This document shows positions 16,839-25,338 of a stretch of DNA of 28,776 bases, one piece after another. Origin of the DNA: GCA-003244245 sp035997545. Its GTDB lineage: Bacteria > Actinomycetota > Actinomycetes > Mycobacteriales > Pseudonocardiaceae. The stretch is taken from positions 1 through 28,776 of the forward strand of contig DASYIL010000144.1 in NCBI GenBank assembly GCA_035997545.1, given 5' to 3'. The position numbers were made by a program, and so were the translations under genes. The notes under the pieces are model-generated. The model ran no database searches. It was not told where the DNA came from and saw only the letters and a program-made list of their open reading frames with translations. How positions within the stretch are numbered: the stretch's first letter is position 1; each line of letters opens with the position of its first letter.

Positions 16839-17297
16839 ATGGAATATCTCGTCACTATGACGACCCACGTCCCGGATGGAACATCAGAAGCAGCCGTCCA
16901 GGACATCCGCACCCGCGAGGCCGCACGCTCGCGTGAACTCGCGGCGCAGGGGCACCTGCTGCGCCTGTGGCGCCCGCCGCTGCGGCCAGGCGAATGGCGC
17001 ACGCTAGGCCTGTTCGCCGCCGACGATGGCGCCCAGCTCGAGGAAGTCCTCGCCTCGATGCCGCTGCGGGTGTGGCGCACCGATGAGGTCACGCTGCTCT
17101 CGCCGCACCCGAATGACCCGGCACGGCAAGCCGAACTGCCCGGATCACCCGCAGCAGAAACCAGCGACAAAGCCGCGGAGTTCCTGACCACGTTCACCCT
17201 CACCGTCCCGGCGGGCACCCCGTTGTATGCCTGGATGAGCGTGCAGACCACGCCGCTTACCCCACACCCCAGCGACCCGGCGCTCGCCAACAGCTGA
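16839..17297 (+). CDS. Muconolactone delta-isomerase-like protein
   Basis: 152 aa; AGGAGG lies nine bases before the ATG. MEYLVTMTTHVPDGTSEAAV, then REAARSRELAAQGHLLRLWR and EWRTLGLFAADDGAQLEEVL, ASMPLRVW are the ferredoxin-like fold of muconolactone isomerase family proteins. True isomerases of the beta-ketoadipate pathway are ~95 aa; this one has a ~55-residue Pro/Thr-rich tail. Its neighbours are oxidoreductase remnants, not catechol-pathway genes, so an actual muconolactone substrate is unproven. It is the only intact gene in this plus-strand operon. Confidence 0.82.
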   Translation: MEYLVTMTTHVPDGTSEAAVQDIRTREAARSRELAAQGHLLRLWRPPLRPGEWRTLGLFAADDGAQLEEVLASMPLRVWRTDEVTLLSPHPNDPARQAELPGSPAAETSDKAAEFLTTFTLTVPAGTPLYAWMSVQTTPLTPHPSDPALANS

Positions 17298-17311
17298 CCA
17301 CGGGAGAGGTC

Positions 17312-17403
17312 ATGAGCGAACAGGACCACAAGGTCGCCATCATCACCGGAGCTGCTCAGGGCATCGGCGCCGGCCTCGTCGCCGAGTACCGGCGGCGGGG
17401 TGA
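17312..17403 (+). pseudogene. SDR oxidoreductase, N-terminal stub
   Basis: Fourteen bases after the isomerase gene, with GGGAGAGG before the ATG. MSEQDHKVAIITGAAQGIGA GLVAEYRRRG is the first beta-strand, the TGxxxGIG cofactor loop and helix of a short-chain dehydrogenase. Homology ends after 30 codons. A faint later SDR-like piece (GGSITSSAAMGSF, about 17470-17505) may be the serine region. The rest of the ~250-aa enzyme is missing. Confidence 0.82.
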
Positions 17404-17539
17404 GCGCCGGTGGGTCCGGCAGCGCCTGCGCCGGGCTGGACCACGTGGCGGTCATGCCGGGACGGCGGGTGGATCCATCACCAGCTCAGCCGCCATGGGA
17501 AGCTTCCGGATCCGGCGCCCGGTGGCGTGGCCCACCAAG

Positions 17540-17800
17540 CACCCGCGCATCGGCGTGTTGCCGTTCAACCTGCAGGGCGTTTCCTACGCCAAACTCGCGG
17601 CGGTCCTCAGCGGCGAGTATGGCATCGGCGTTCGTCACGGCTGCTTCTGCGCGCATCCGCTGATGACCCATCTGCTCGGCATCGACGATGCACGTTCCCG
17701 CGAGATCGGCGCAAACCGGCGAAGCGGCCGACCCGTCACAGTGCCCGGCGCGGTGCGGCTCAGCGTCTGGCTAGGCACCACTTGGTTTGTCGAGGAGGTG
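17540..17800 (+). pseudogene. Class V aminotransferase (cysteine desulfurase-like), C-terminal remnant
   Basis: In frame with the SDR stub, the text HPRIGVLPFNLQGVSYAKLA AVLSGEYGIGVRHGCFCAHP LMTHLLGI, then VPGAVRLSVWLGTT is the C-terminal domain of class V PLP enzymes; RxGCFCAHP is the strongest hallmark. The PLP-binding Lys domain is absent. The frame ends antisense inside the 3' end of the hybrid kinase. Two unrelated gene ends have thus been joined by deletion. Confidence 0.82.
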
Positions 17801-19465
17801 TTCGAGGTCGCTGATGGCCATGGGTTTGGTGAGGTGCGCGTCGAACCCAGCTTGTAGCGACTGCTGGCGGTCGGCATTCTTGCTGTACCCGGAGTGGGCG
17901 ATGAGTCGGGCTGGCTCGGCGGCCGGATCCGCGCGGAGGTGCTGGGCTACTTCGTATCCGGTGATGTCGGGCAGCCCAAGGTCGCAGAGTATGAGGTCGA
18001 AGTGCTGCTGGTGGGCGGCTTTGAGCCCGTCGCGACCGGTGTGGACGACTGTGACGTGGTGGCCTCGGCGTTCTAGCAGGGTTTGGTAGGTGGCGGCCAA
18101 GTCGACGTTGTCTTCAATGATGAGCGTGCGCAGTGCTGAGGTTTGGGGTGGGGTGAGGGGTCGCGCCGAGCGGGAGCCAAGCGAGCGGGTCAGAGGCAGC
18201 TGAACATGGAACTCGGCGCCGGTGGCGGGGCCCTGGCTGTGGGCGGTGACGGTGCCGCCGTGGAGGTCAACGATGCTGCGGACGATAGCGAGACCGAGGC
18301 CTAGACCGCCTGCGTCGGTCATTCCCGATGGTACTGCTCGGGCGAAGACCTCGAAGAGTCTGTCAGCTGTGGTGGGATCGAAACCGATGCCGTCATCTCG
18401 CACGGTTAGCACCGCGTGGCCAGCCGCGCGGGTCAGCTCGACGCGTACGGTCCCGCCGGGACGGGTGTATTTGCGCGCATTGCTCAGCAGGTTACCAAGC
18501 ATCTGAGAGAGCCGAATGGCATCCCCGTCCACGGGGACTGGTTGCGCCGAAAGCGATAAATGCAATGTTCGGTCCGTCCGCGCGTATTCGGGCTGGATGT
18601 CCCGTACTGCAGCATCGACTGTAGTCCGAAGATCCAGCGGTCGCCGTGCCACGTCTAGCCGACCGGTCAGCGCTCGGCTGGCGTCGAGCAGATCATCGGC
18701 CATCCGCACAAGCGAGTTGACTTGCCGCTCAAGCACGGCAACAGCGGGATGGTCACCGACATCCACGGCGAGCAGTTCGGTGGCGGCCAGGACTGCGGCG
18801 AGCGGGTTGCGCAGCTCATGGGACAGGGTGGCGATGAACCGGTCCTTGGCCTGTTGCTGCTTTTGCAGTGCCCGGTCCGCGGCCGCCAGCTGCTCATAAG
18901 CTTCGCGCAGCTGCTGGTTGACATCCTGCAGCTCGCGGGCCCGGATGAACAGGTCGGTCTCCATGCGCTGAACCCGCGTCTGTAGCTGGGCGGCCGTGCG
19001 CTGCTGGTTGCGGTCCACGCCGTGAAGCTGGACGAATTCGGTGACGTCCTCGACACGGTGGATGATATGGGTGAGTTGACCGTTGGCTCTCAGCACGGGT
19101 GTGTTGATCGGGCTCCAGTACCGCTCGACGAAGTGTTCGCCCGCATCTTTACGGTCGATGGGGATGTCGTACCGTTGCAGCGCCATGGTGTCGGCTTTAC
19201 CGGTGGTCAGGACGGTTTCCAGGGAGCGCCGTAAGTTGCGGACTCCGTCCGCGGTCGGATCGGCCGGGTTATCAGGGAACGCCTCGAAAATAGGTTGCCC
19301 GAGCAGGGCGTTCCGGTCGGTGGCGGTGGCGGCCAAATAGGCATTGTTGACCGCGACAATGGTCAGGTGTGCATCCAGCACGAGATAGGGCGAGGGGCCG
19401 GCGTCGAACAGCCGCTGGTAGTCCAGTGCGGGGCAGGGGTCGTCGGCGGTCATATCCTGGCTCAT
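17771..19465 (-). CDS. Hybrid histidine kinase: PAS-HisKA-HATPase-REC
   Basis: 564 aa from the ATG at 19465; a TTG at 19495 would overlap the upstream gene. PAS domain at 15-145 (LFDAGPSPYLVLDAHLTIVA, LLGQPIFEAFPDNPADP). A coiled coil at about 150-205 links to HisKA with phospho-acceptor His216 (FIATLSHELRNPLAAVL). The ATPase domain has Asn325/329 (LGNLLSNARKYT), VRDDGIGFDP and GGLGLGLAIV. The C-terminal receiver runs 446-560 with EDN at 451-453, phospho-acceptor Asp495 (LCDLGLPD) and Lys547 (LTKP). No membrane helices, so it is cytosolic. Seven bases follow the response-regulator stop, so the two genes form a phosphorelay operon. Confidence 0.93.
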   Translation of the reverse strand: MSQDMTADDPCPALDYQRLFDAGPSPYLVLDAHLTIVAVNNAYLAATATDRNALLGQPIFEAFPDNPADPTADGVRNLRRSLETVLTTGKADTMALQRYDIPIDRKDAGEHFVERYWSPINTPVLRANGQLTHIIHRVEDVTEFVQLHGVDRNQQRTAAQLQTRVQRMETDLFIRARELQDVNQQLREAYEQLAAADRALQKQQQAKDRFIATLSHELRNPLAAVLAATELLAVDVGDHPAVAVLERQVNSLVRMADDLLDASRALTGRLDVARRPLDLRTTVDAAVRDIQPEYARTDRTLHLSLSAQPVPVDGDAIRLSQMLGNLLSNARKYTRPGGTVRVELTRAAGHAVLTVRDDGIGFDPTTADRLFEVFARAVPSGMTDAGGLGLGLAIVRSIVDLHGGTVTAHSQGPATGAEFHVQLPLTRSLGSRSARPLTPPQTSALRTLIIEDNVDLAATYQTLLERRGHHVTVVHTGRDGLKAAHQQHFDLILCDLGLPDITGYEVAQHLRADPAAEPARLIAHSGYSKNADRQQSLQAGFDAHLTKPMAISDLEHLLDKPSGA

Positions 19466-19472
19466 GTCAAAG

Positions 19473-20261
19473 TCACGGATCCAGCCGGTATCCAAACCCG
19501 CGAACAGTGGTAATGCATGGTGTGGACACGTCGTGGGCGACGAGTTTGCGGCGCACCCGGTAGATGTGTTCGGCCACTGTTGATGGCGTCTGCCAGTGTC
19601 CTGGTGAGTTCCATACGTGCTCCAGTAGCTGCTGTGGGGAGAAGGCCTGGCCGGGCGAGGCCGCGAGGAAGGCCAGCAGGGTGTACTCCAGCGGGGTCAT
19701 TGCGATCGGGGTTGTTGCGGCACTGATCTGTCGGGCAGCGGTGTCGATCAATAGCGAGCCGAGCCGGATGATCGACGGTGGGGGGTCCGGCTGGGTTCGT
19801 CGCAGCACCGCTCGGATCCGGGCGGCAAGCTCTCGCTGGGAGAACGGCTTGACCAGATAGTCATCGGCACCCAGTTCAAGCCCGACCACACGATCGGTCT
19901 CCTCGCTACGGCCGGTCACGATGATGATTGGGACGTTGCTGGTGCTTCGGAGCATGCGCAGCAGGTCTAGCCCGTTGCCGTCGGGCAGCCCCAGGTCCAG
20001 CACGATCAGGTCGACTGGCTCCCGGCCCATCGTGGCCAACCCCGACCTGGCGTCCAGCGCTTCTACCACGTGAAACCCGTCACGCTCCAGGTACGCCCGC
20101 GACATCGCCACCAGGTCGGGTTCATCGTCGATCAGCTCGATCAGGGGACGGTGACCTGACCTCTTGCCGTCCCTTTCATCAGTGTTCTCGGTGGTGGACC
20201 CCATGTGTTGATCCAATGTTGATCGATCAGGTATGTCCCGATCATTTCGACGGGTTATCAC
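19473..20261 (-). CDS. OmpR/PhoB-type response regulator
   Basis: Receiver domain then winged helix. From the GTG at 20261 it is 262 aa. Receiver: LIELIDDEPDLVAMSRAYLE, phospho-acceptor Asp89 in LIVLDLGLPDGNG, Thr116, Lys138 (DDYLVKPFSQRELAARIRAV). The DNA-binding domain has PLEYTLLAFLAASPGQAFSP, then STVAEHIYRVRRKL and TVRGFGYRL. An ATG at 20204 (start MGSTTENTDE) would give 243 aa and is equally plausible; neither start has a strong ribosome site. It precedes the hybrid kinase by seven bases. Its 5' third and upstream DNA occur again, inverted and decayed, at 22306-22758. Confidence 0.92.
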   Translation of the reverse strand: MITRRNDRDIPDRSTLDQHMGSTTENTDERDGKRSGHRPLIELIDDEPDLVAMSRAYLERDGFHVVEALDARSGLATMGREPVDLIVLDLGLPDGNGLDLLRMLRSTSNVPIIIVTGRSEETDRVVGLELGADDYLVKPFSQRELAARIRAVLRRTQPDPPPSIIRLGSLLIDTAARQISAATTPIAMTPLEYTLLAFLAASPGQAFSPQQLLEHVWNSPGHWQTPSTVAEHIYRVRRKLVAHDVSTPCITTVRGFGYRLDP

Positions 20262-20429
20262 TAACGAGTGACACCTAAAGCTTTTCAGAGGATAGCCGAT
20301 AAGTCGACCGCAGGGAACAGGGAAAGCTAGCTATGACCTCCCGAGCTACCAAGATGCGAGCGTGCACCGGCAAGCGGACACATCAGCGGCAGCGTGACGC
20401 CTCCGCCCACCTGCGCCAACTTGTTTCCG
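19971..20429 (-). repeat. Left arm of a ~455-bp inverted duplication
   Basis: On the minus strand this runs from CGGAAACAAGTTGGCGCAGG through the response-regulator upstream region into its codons for GLPDGNG. The plus strand at 22306-22758 carries the same order of landmarks: CGGACACAAGTTGGCGCAGG, GAGGTCATAGCTAG, CTATCCTCTG, TCGTTAGT, GATCAACAC, then the receiver domain codons. Divergence is substantial, so the duplication is old. The arms face each other across 1.9 kb. Confidence 0.85.
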
Positions 20430-20546
20430 TGTAGAGGGCGCGCTACAGCGAGGCCGCGCAGTGGGCGGCGCGAGCGTTCGAAGCGGCGGCTGATCATACG
20501 ATGATCCGGCGTGGGGTTATGGCGACGTTTCGGGAAGACGACCGTG

Positions 20547-20919
20547 GAGTTACTCGGGCTTCGACCCGGCCCAGCAGGTACTTGATCTGTGCTGTGGTAG
20601 CGGGGAATCTGCGCTGGCTTGCCCGATCGGCTATTTGATGCCGTCGTATGTGTGTTCGGGGCTGTTCTTCGCAGAAGATATGCTGGCATTCACCGAGGAG
20701 ATGTGGCGAATGGTTGCTCCTGGTGCTGCGGATTTCTGGCAGTTCGCGTGCGGATCCGGGTACCGAGTCACTGTGGACGCCCTCTCCGTCGAAGCCCGTT
20801 CCCGGGTTCGGCACCGGGTTCTCGATCGGCTGCGCACGAACAAGATCACAGCGGTACGCGCGGACGTCGTCTATGCTGGCCTGTCGGTGCAGGCAGCGTC
20901 CGGTCGCCTGTGTAAGTAA
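20547..20919 (+). pseudogene. SAM methyltransferase remnant with internal deletions
   Basis: SYSGFDPAQQVLDLCCGSGE SAL is SAM motif I. After a jump of ~30 residues the next frame gives LPDRLFDAVVCVFG. One extra G then shifts to LFFAEDMLAFTEEMWRMVAP GAADFW. A second internal loss leads to the C-terminal text SGYRVTVDALSVEARSRVRH RVLDRL. The order fits a ubiE-like class I methyltransferase of ~270 aa, of which less than half remains. Its last 74 bases overlap, antisense, the run-on 3' end of the oxidase gene. Confidence 0.8.
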
Positions 20920-22138
20920 CTGTGGCGGTCATGGGTGGGGATTCGCCTTTCGAAGTAGCTCGTGAAGGCTTGAATGGCTTGGCTAGTTGCCTCAGGTTTG
21001 CTGATTGTGTCCGCCTGGATGGCCGTGGGTCATCGAGGAGCCGGGAAGCGAGCTGAGCGACGTGTTCTGCGCAACCCCAGGACAAACTGACTCCTGCGCC
21101 GCCGTGGCCGTAGTTGTGGATGATTCCGGTGCCGGGTTCGTGCTCGAGCCGGACGCTTTGTCCGCGGAATGGGCGCAGGCCCACGCGTACAGGGTTGGTT
21201 TGGTCGAGCTTTGCGTCCGCCAGTATCGGCAGGAACTTCACGTTCCGGCGAACCAGATCACGAATGGGCGCGTAGTCCAGACCCACGTTTGTTGCCCACT
21301 CGTCAGGCTCCACCAGCCCACCGAGCACCAGCCGATCATCGCCCCGGGGCACGATGAAGATCATGTCTTGGTGATCGGTCGATGGGTCGTTAGCCACGCA
21401 ATGAGCAGCCGTGATCCGGGGCATGAACTGTCCGGTGTTGTCGACACTGATCACCGCTCCCCGGTGGGGGCACAGGTCCTGGTCACCAGCGAGTTCATAG
21501 GCACCTAGGCCGGTGCAGTTAACGACGAGGTCCGCAGCGAACTCCTGGCGCAACTGCTGCTCTTGGATGCGTAGGTCACCGGAGATACGCCTAAGCAGTA
21601 GAGTGCACCCAGCCAGGGCGACCTCTCGATGCAGCCAGCTCAGGTAGCGGTCGGTGTCCACCATCGGTGCCAAGAATCTGTAGGCGTCCACCATCCCGGC
21701 ATCGGCATTCACGCCGTTATCATCGATCAACTCGGCGCTGTGGACGAAACCGAGTACGTGATCTGCCAGCTCCTTCATCTTGGTCAGCTCGACTGGATTG
21801 TCTTCTACCGGTTCCCGGAAGTAGAAGTTGGCTGGCCTCAGGAACACTCCGGTGCGGACCGGGGCTCCGGCCAATTCACGGAACCGCTCGTACGAAGTCA
21901 GGCTCCATGCCTTGGAGGGCGCAAGGAGCACCTCGTCGTGGTGGCGTCCACACACCGCAGGGGGCCACTCCCATAAGGCCCCGGCGACATTCGAGGTGAT
22001 CCCCGGCGAGACCTGGTCGGCCACGACCGTAACTTGAAACCCTCGACGTGCTAAGCACAGAGCGGTCGTGAGCCCGCTGACGCCAGCCCCCACGACGAGC
22101 ACATTCCGGTTCGCATGGTGAACACTTCGCGTTCGCAT
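20846..22138 (-). CDS. D-amino-acid oxidase-like FAD-dependent oxidoreductase
   Basis: 430 aa, ATG at 22138 with AGAGGA six bases upstream; an earlier in-frame codon at 22183 lacks this. FAD Rossmann motif NVLVVGAGVSGLTTALCLAR (12-31). DAO-family features are VNCTGLGAYEL, DMIFIVPRGDDRLVLGGLVE (substrate-side strand), VRVGLRPFRG (the family Arg) and HNYGHGGAGVSLSWGCAEHV near the C-terminus. D-amino-acid oxidases deaminate D-amino acids to keto acids with peroxide release; the exact substrate here is unknown. The last ~60 residues after LASRLLDD are atypical and read into the methyltransferase remnant, so the natural stop was probably lost. It sits between the two inverted arms. Confidence 0.88.
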   Translation of the reverse strand: MRTRSVHHANRNVLVVGAGVSGLTTALCLARRGFQVTVVADQVSPGITSNVAGALWEWPPAVCGRHHDEVLLAPSKAWSLTSYERFRELAGAPVRTGVFLRPANFYFREPVEDNPVELTKMKELADHVLGFVHSAELIDDNGVNADAGMVDAYRFLAPMVDTDRYLSWLHREVALAGCTLLLRRISGDLRIQEQQLRQEFAADLVVNCTGLGAYELAGDQDLCPHRGAVISVDNTGQFMPRITAAHCVANDPSTDHQDMIFIVPRGDDRLVLGGLVEPDEWATNVGLDYAPIRDLVRRNVKFLPILADAKLDQTNPVRVGLRPFRGQSVRLEHEPGTGIIHNYGHGGAGVSLSWGCAEHVAQLASRLLDDPRPSRRTQSANLRQLAKPFKPSRATSKGESPPMTATVTYTGDRTLPAPTGQHRRRPRVPL

Positions 22139-22305
22139 GTCAATTCCTCTCGGTTGGGAACCGCCGCCGCAGCGACTGGTCACGGGTGCATGGGAATAAT
22201 GGGCCGACCATTTATCGGTTCGCCGGAGCTGGTTCCAATATCCGACACGCCAGGCGCCGCAGTGGCGGCAATGGTAGGTTCACAGACGGTGGGGATGCGT
22301 CCCAG

Positions 22306-22758
22306 CGGACACAAGTTGGCGCAGGTCAGCGGTGGCGTCAGGCTGCCGTTGGTGTGTCTGCTTGCCGGTGCGCGCCCGCATTTGGGTGCCTAGCGAGGTC
22401 ATAGCTAGCCTTCCTTGTTCCCCAACGTGCGACTCCTCGGTATCCTCTGTAAATGCTCTCGAGCCTCATCGTTAGTATGACTTGGCGAAATGATCCAGGC
22501 ATGGCTGATTGTTCAACGTGTGATCAACACGTAGGATTCGCGACTGAGAACACCGTTGGCAAGGGGGGAGGTCACCGCCCCATGATCGACCTGATTGATG
22601 ATGAACTCGAACTAGTGGCGATGTCGCGGGGCGTACTTGGAGCGTGACGGGGTTTCGCGTGGTAGAAGCGCTGGATGCCAAGTCGTGACTGGCCGCGGTG
22701 CGCCGGGAGTCGGTCGACGTGATCGTGCTGGACCTAGGGTTGCCCGACGGCAGCGGGC
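22306..22758 (+). repeat. Right arm of the inverted duplication
   Basis: Mirror copy of 19971-20429 (see there). The upstream part keeps a peptide-like stretch (HKLAQVSGGVRLPLVCLLAG) also present in the left arm (NKLAQVGGGVTLPLMCPLAG), ahead of the regulator copy. The arm ends where the regulator copy ends. Confidence 0.85.
22477..22758 (+). pseudogene. Truncated, decayed copy of the OmpR-type response regulator
   Basis: Begins at an ATG aligned with the GTG of the intact regulator: MTWRNDPGMADCSTCDQHVG, then GHRPMIDLIDDELELVAMSR. After one frameshift it reads YLERDGFRVVEALDAK-like codons, a stop in place of the codon after LDAKS, then VDVIVLDLGLPDGSG. It ends there, before the rest of the receiver and the whole DNA-binding domain. 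Clearly non-functional. Confidence 0.88.
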
Positions 22759-22849
22759 CACGCGCGGCATGACTGGACGGTGCCCTTCGCGAGCGCTCTC
22801 TCGCAGGCATGTACGCGGCTGGGTGAGGCGCCGTTGACGCTGTTTGTGT

Positions 22850-23200
22850 GAGCGGATCGCGGTGCCGGTGGCCCTGGCTGGCACCCGCGGGGCATGTTTC
22901 GCGGTCTGCGGGTGATGGCTTGGATGGTGGGGGTGTGCGATGTTCCCGACGCTCCGGCCAACGACGAGAAATTCGGTCGTGGCGGCAACAACCAGGGCAG
23001 CGGTCCCTTTCCGCAGGTCCGGCTCACCCCGGGCATGCTCGTCCTGGCCGATCGGAACACCGCTGCCGGTCCACACCGTGACTGCCACTACCGTGGCGAG
23101 ACGAGCGCGACCAGCAGCCTCTCGTGGGTCGCCAGGAACTCCTCCTCGGGGCCGTCTACCGCTCCACCGCAATCATCGCTGACCCCGGCACCTGCGCCGC
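22850..23200 (+). mobile_element. IS4-type transposase remnant
   Basis: FRGLRVMAWMVGVCDVPDAP ANDEKFGRGGNNQG-SGPFPQV RL carries the first-Asp region of actinobacterial IS4-like transposases (usual form: RGLRVMAMDGT.LDVPDTPAN...FGRPG). After a deletion comes TPGMLVLADRN, the second-Asp region. The WMVG in place of MDG shows loss of the first catalytic Asp. The C-terminal half is unrecognisable. No terminal repeats were found. Confidence 0.75.
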
Positions 23201-23359
23201 CCCGATCTTGACCTCTTCGGGTTACCGCCCTGTCGCCGATCCCGGGCACCGCGCCCCACACGTGCGGCTCATTGGCCTCTCGGGGTGTTGTCCACCCTGG
23301 ACCTCATCGGGTCCGACTTCACCTTAATCACGGAGACGGACGGCTCCGCCGGGCAGCGA

Positions 23360-23604
23360 GAAGCCGACGCCGCCTCGGCATCTGGCGCGGTTTGCGGACT
23401 AACGTCCGCACGTCGACGGAGACCTTCTCGGCATAGGCATCGTGCCGGTGCTGAACGTCCCCGTGAATGTAGCCGATAACCTCGTCGCCGGGCGCGCGGC
23501 CTTCACTCGCACCAGCACCGAGTCCAGATGCATTTTTGGTCCGGCAGCTCAGCGATCTCCAGGACCTTGGGGCCGCCGTAGCGCTGGTAGACAACAGCTT
23601 TCAT
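23360..23604 (-). pseudogene. Zinc-type alcohol dehydrogenase/quinone oxidoreductase, N-terminal remnant
   Basis: The ATG at 23604 starts MKAVVYQRYGGPKVLEIAEL PDQK. An extra A in a run of five As (23534-23538) shifts the frame; the next frame holds LDSVLVRVKAARP. A deletion and second shift then give APGDEVIGYIHGDVQHRHDA YAEKVSVDVRTLVRKPRQMP. All pieces are in the right order for a medium-chain dehydrogenase. The ~200-residue remainder is absent. Confidence 0.85.
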
Positions 23605-23641
23605 GTTCGATCCCGTCGTGAGGGAAGATGATTCGGCAGGG

Positions 23642-23821
23642 TCAGGCACTGGGCAAGGCCATCGGCAGGTCACCCCGGACGTGGTGGCGGACGATCTTCC
23701 ACTCGCCGTCGATCCGGCGCAGGTCGGTGTCGTAGTAGCCGGACTCAGTAGGTCGCACGGTGCCCTGCACACCCAGAGCGTCCGCGGGCCAACCGTCAGC
23801 CGGTTGCGCGAGAGCGCGGGT
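23642..23821 (-). pseudogene. SnoaL/NTF2-like protein, C-terminal remnant
   Basis: Without a start codon, the frame reads ADGWPADALGVQGTVRPTES GYYDTDLRRIDGEWKIVRHH VRGDLPMAL and stops 38 bases before the dehydrogenase ATG. 'GYYDDELRR.DGEWRIV.H' is the last two strands of an NTF2-like nuclear transport factor fold. The N-terminal two thirds are missing. Confidence 0.65.
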
Positions 23822-23865
23822 CGCGGGCCCAATCGGCCGGGCAGCCGGGGCGACTGACGGTGGCA

Positions 23866-24050
23866 GCGCGGCCGGGGACCGGATCAGGCCTGCTTGCCGA
23901 CGCGCTCCATGCCTACAGTCGGCTGCCGGGCGCTGTGGAGGCCGACGTTATGTTGACCCACGACCAGGTGAGTGCGCTCCGCGACGGCAAGGCCGATGTG
24001 GCGCTGATGTGCGGTGACAGCGACATCAACGGACACGCATCACCGCTGGC
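23866..24050 (+). pseudogene. LysR-type regulator, effector-domain fragment
   Basis: LLADALHAYSRLPGAVEADV MLTHDQVSALRDGKADVALM CGDSDINGH matches the effector-binding domain of LysR regulators ('L...L..Y....P.V.V.L.....Q..ALRDGRADVALL'). Neither the winged helix upstream nor the rest of the effector domain is present. Confidence 0.65.
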
Positions 24051-24568
24051 GCCGAGCCGTACCGGTTTGAAGACCCGGACTTTCACGACCGAGTCGAACG
24101 CGCGATCTCCGCCTCGCGAACCAAGCCTGCCCCTGGTGCTGCTGTTCAGCACGCTGGGAGAACCGGCGCATGCGTGAGTACCTACAGCGCCTGCTCACCG
24201 GTCGACGAGAGGCGCGGGAGATCCACGCACTGGGGCTCGGTCCGCTGCTGCTGGACCGTTGCACGCCCGCTACGGATAGGATGTGGACCGGCAGACAGGG
24301 CTGAACCGGTTGTTTCTGTGGCGGCAGCTGGCTGCCCAGGGGGTCAGCGATGCGTTTTCGATGTAAATTTCCGGGCATCAGTCGCTCCGTCCCGCCCGCC
24401 GACGCAGCTCGCGGAGACGATCTTCTTGCACCGCGCTGTGGTGCGGGTTTGGAGGAGCCGGTCCCTCCGCTGCGAGCTTGCCGAGTGTGTGGATCACGCC
24501 TGATTGCTCCCGTGCGGGAAGATGGTTGGTGTGTGGTCGTGATCAGCGGCGAGACCGAAGAGGGCGTC
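24051..24568. other. Unassigned coding-like debris
   Basis: A short plus-strand frame from ATG 24171 (MREYLQRLLTGRREAREIHA LGLGPLLLDR, 44 codons) and a frame before it (FEDPDFHDRVERAISASRTK) look protein-like but could not be placed in a family. No complete gene is supported. Confidence 0.4.
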
Positions 24569-25117
24569 ATGTTCTACGCCTTTGGGTTCGAGCGAGTCGG
24601 CGTGGTGATGGGCGACTTGTACTTCGTTGACCCCAATCCGCTGCCGGGCCAGGAGGGCGCCGAGCGTGGTGTCCGCCTTGAGGTACGGCTGGTCGAACCG
24701 GGGGAGCTGAAGGGTTCGATTTATTCGGCTCGGCCGATCGTGGTCGACCGGCCTGTTTGGAGGTCGACCTCTTGGAGGCGGTGGCGGGTCTCCCGGGCAG
24801 CTTGGACCGCGCTCACCATCACCCGGCCTTCGGGGAGTGGGAGCCGGGCCCGCGCTACTACGTCGAGCAGCTGTCGGCCCGACCTCTTGAATGGGTGGGT
24901 GCCCGTCTGTCCGATCTCGACGCCCTCCTCGAACAGGCTGGCATGGGCTGGCATGGCACCGGCCGATGTCGGCATCGGCGATGCCGAGGCGCTCCGGCAG
25001 GCCGTTCCCGAGATCATGGACGTGCTGGGAAGGCTGCTTGACCGGGTGAATGCGGGGCAGCCGGCGCTTGCGTCGGACGATGAGGAGCTGGCCGGCGCCC
25101 GTATCGGCTGGCTCTGA
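24569..25117 (+). pseudogene. Actinobacterial hypothetical protein broken by two compensating frameshifts
   Basis: ATG at 24569 with GAGGG five bases upstream. Frame A: MFYAFGFERVGVVMGDLYFV, GVRLEVRLVEPGELKGSIYS, then RPIVVDRPVW. A one-base loss near 24761 moves to frame B: VDLLEAVAGLPGSLDRAHHH PAFGEWEPGPRYYVEQLSAR, LSDLDALLEQAGM. There a perfect 10-bp tandem duplication (GGCTGGCATG at 24936-24945 and 24946-24955) returns reading exactly to frame A: APADVGIGDAEALRQAVPEI MDVLGRLL. Reconstructed length is ~180 aa. The family is recognisable as a conserved actinobacterial protein of unknown function; no catalytic motif is seen. Confidence 0.85.
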
Positions 25118-25338
25118 TCTTGTGCTGCGTCCTCGGCGGGCAGTGATCGGACAGCAGCGCGCTAGGTTCCGGCCAGCTCGCGCTTGCCGTCCGGATCAGT
25201 TCACCCCGGTACGGCCTCACCACCCAGGTGTCAGCCTTCGCTAGATCCGCAGGACAGCGAGCACGGGAACGGTCACAAATGAGTAGAAATGGACCTCGAA
25301 AGCCCCACCTCGCAAGCGTATTCCGGAAAGGTTTCGAT

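Noticed and set aside
24569..25117. Programmed ribosomal frameshifting to join the two frames
   Set aside because: The second shift is explained exactly by a 10-bp tandem duplication; no slippery heptamer or downstream structure was seen.
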